In this document: piece after piece, positions 63,939 through 64,000 of the stretch
How positions within the stretch are numbered: the first letter of the stretch is position 1
Layout: the number at the start of each line of letters is the position of its first letter
Assembly (NCBI GenBank): GCA_039621445.1
Contig: CP154954.1
Coordinates: 56,752,433-56,816,432 of the forward strand
Reading direction: 5' to 3'
DNA: 64,000 bases
Source: Euglena gracilis
Lineage: Eukaryota > Euglenida > Euglenophyceae > Euglenales
The notes under the pieces: generated by a model
Told to the model about the DNA's origin: nothing
What the model saw: only the letters and a program-made list of their open reading frames with translations
Database searches by the model: none
Program-made: the position numbers and the translations under genes

Positions 63939-64000
63939 CGTACATCACCATCACCCACATTGGAGAACTCAGGGACCCCAGCGGCCGCAGCGCGGCTGGC

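Larger units (their letters stand above)
48030..64000 (+). mobile_element. Element IV: decayed sibling of X with gag, interrupted by G
   Basis: Order gag, protease, Dam-like, RT, RNase H, integrase zinc finger, inverted chromodomain segment, ORF3, then G copy 2 inside ORF3. No LTR or PBS is seen at its left edge; it begins in the C-rich hairpin array. Each ORF carries stops or frameshifts. Protein motifs and DNA are very close to X. Confidence 0.88.
61987..64000 (-). mobile_element. G copy 2, cut by the window end
   Basis: LTR at 61987-62357 followed by the same interior as G copy 1 without the captured ORF3 fragment. Inserted in IV ORF3; left target bases are CCTGG (61982-61986). The other LTR lies beyond 64000. 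Confidence 0.85.

Noticed and set aside
1-64000. Bacterial or viral contamination
   Set aside because: Chromodomain Ty3/gypsy pol genes, initiator-tRNA primer sites and absence of operons or bacterial genes indicate a eukaryotic genome.

Overview
The window is eukaryotic and made almost entirely of nested, mostly decayed retrotransposons. I see no rRNA, tRNA, CRISPR array, operon or convincing host gene. Several features point to a large, repeat-rich protist or algal genome: Ty3/gypsy pol genes with chromodomains, a DIRS-type tyrosine-recombinase element, a restriction-like-endonuclease LINE, and primer-binding sites complementary to an initiator tRNA-Met ending in TGCTACCA (land-plant initiators usually end TGATACCA). 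A dinoflagellate-like host is only a low-confidence guess.

Layout. 1-7.4 kb: Ty3/gypsy element E1 (+), broken but readable, carrying a cytosine-C5-methyltransferase-like ORF between nucleocapsid and protease, and interrupted by small insertions built of C/G homopolymer blocks in inverted orientation (alpha, beta, gamma). 7.4-10.3 kb: non-coding, with gamma and a G-rich minisatellite. 10311-14953: a 4.6-kb DIRS-like element with split inverted repeats and an internal complementary region, sitting in frame inside a LINE ORF (left piece ending 10310, right piece 14954-16.1 kb). 16931-20797 and 37324-41265: the two halves of one gypsy element X (+), split in the integrase gene by element II (20798-37323, minus strand). 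II is a complete 16.5-kb LTR retrotransposon with near-identical 313-bp LTRs, a 5-bp target duplication, a primer-binding site and a polypurine tract. 41.3-48.0 kb: fragments of further minus-strand relatives, plus a non-autonomous LTR element G. 48.0-61.99 kb: element IV (+), a decayed sibling of X. 61987-64000: a second copy of G running off the window.

Elements II, X and IV are one lineage with an unusual plan: giant gag (N-terminal coiled coil, capsid-like core, two CCHC knuckles around an SR-rich stretch), then protease, a Cys-rich linker, a DIRS-type Dam/N6-methyltransferase-like domain placed before RT, then RT, RNase H, integrase and chromodomain. A very large ORF3 of about 1,830 codons follows in the position where retroviruses carry env. 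ORF3 has two conserved Cys/His clusters, no evident signal peptide or membrane anchor, and matches no family I recognise. It recurs in every copy, intact or broken, and is the best candidate here for an undescribed system. The same elements are densely punctuated by short perfect hairpins that differ between copies.
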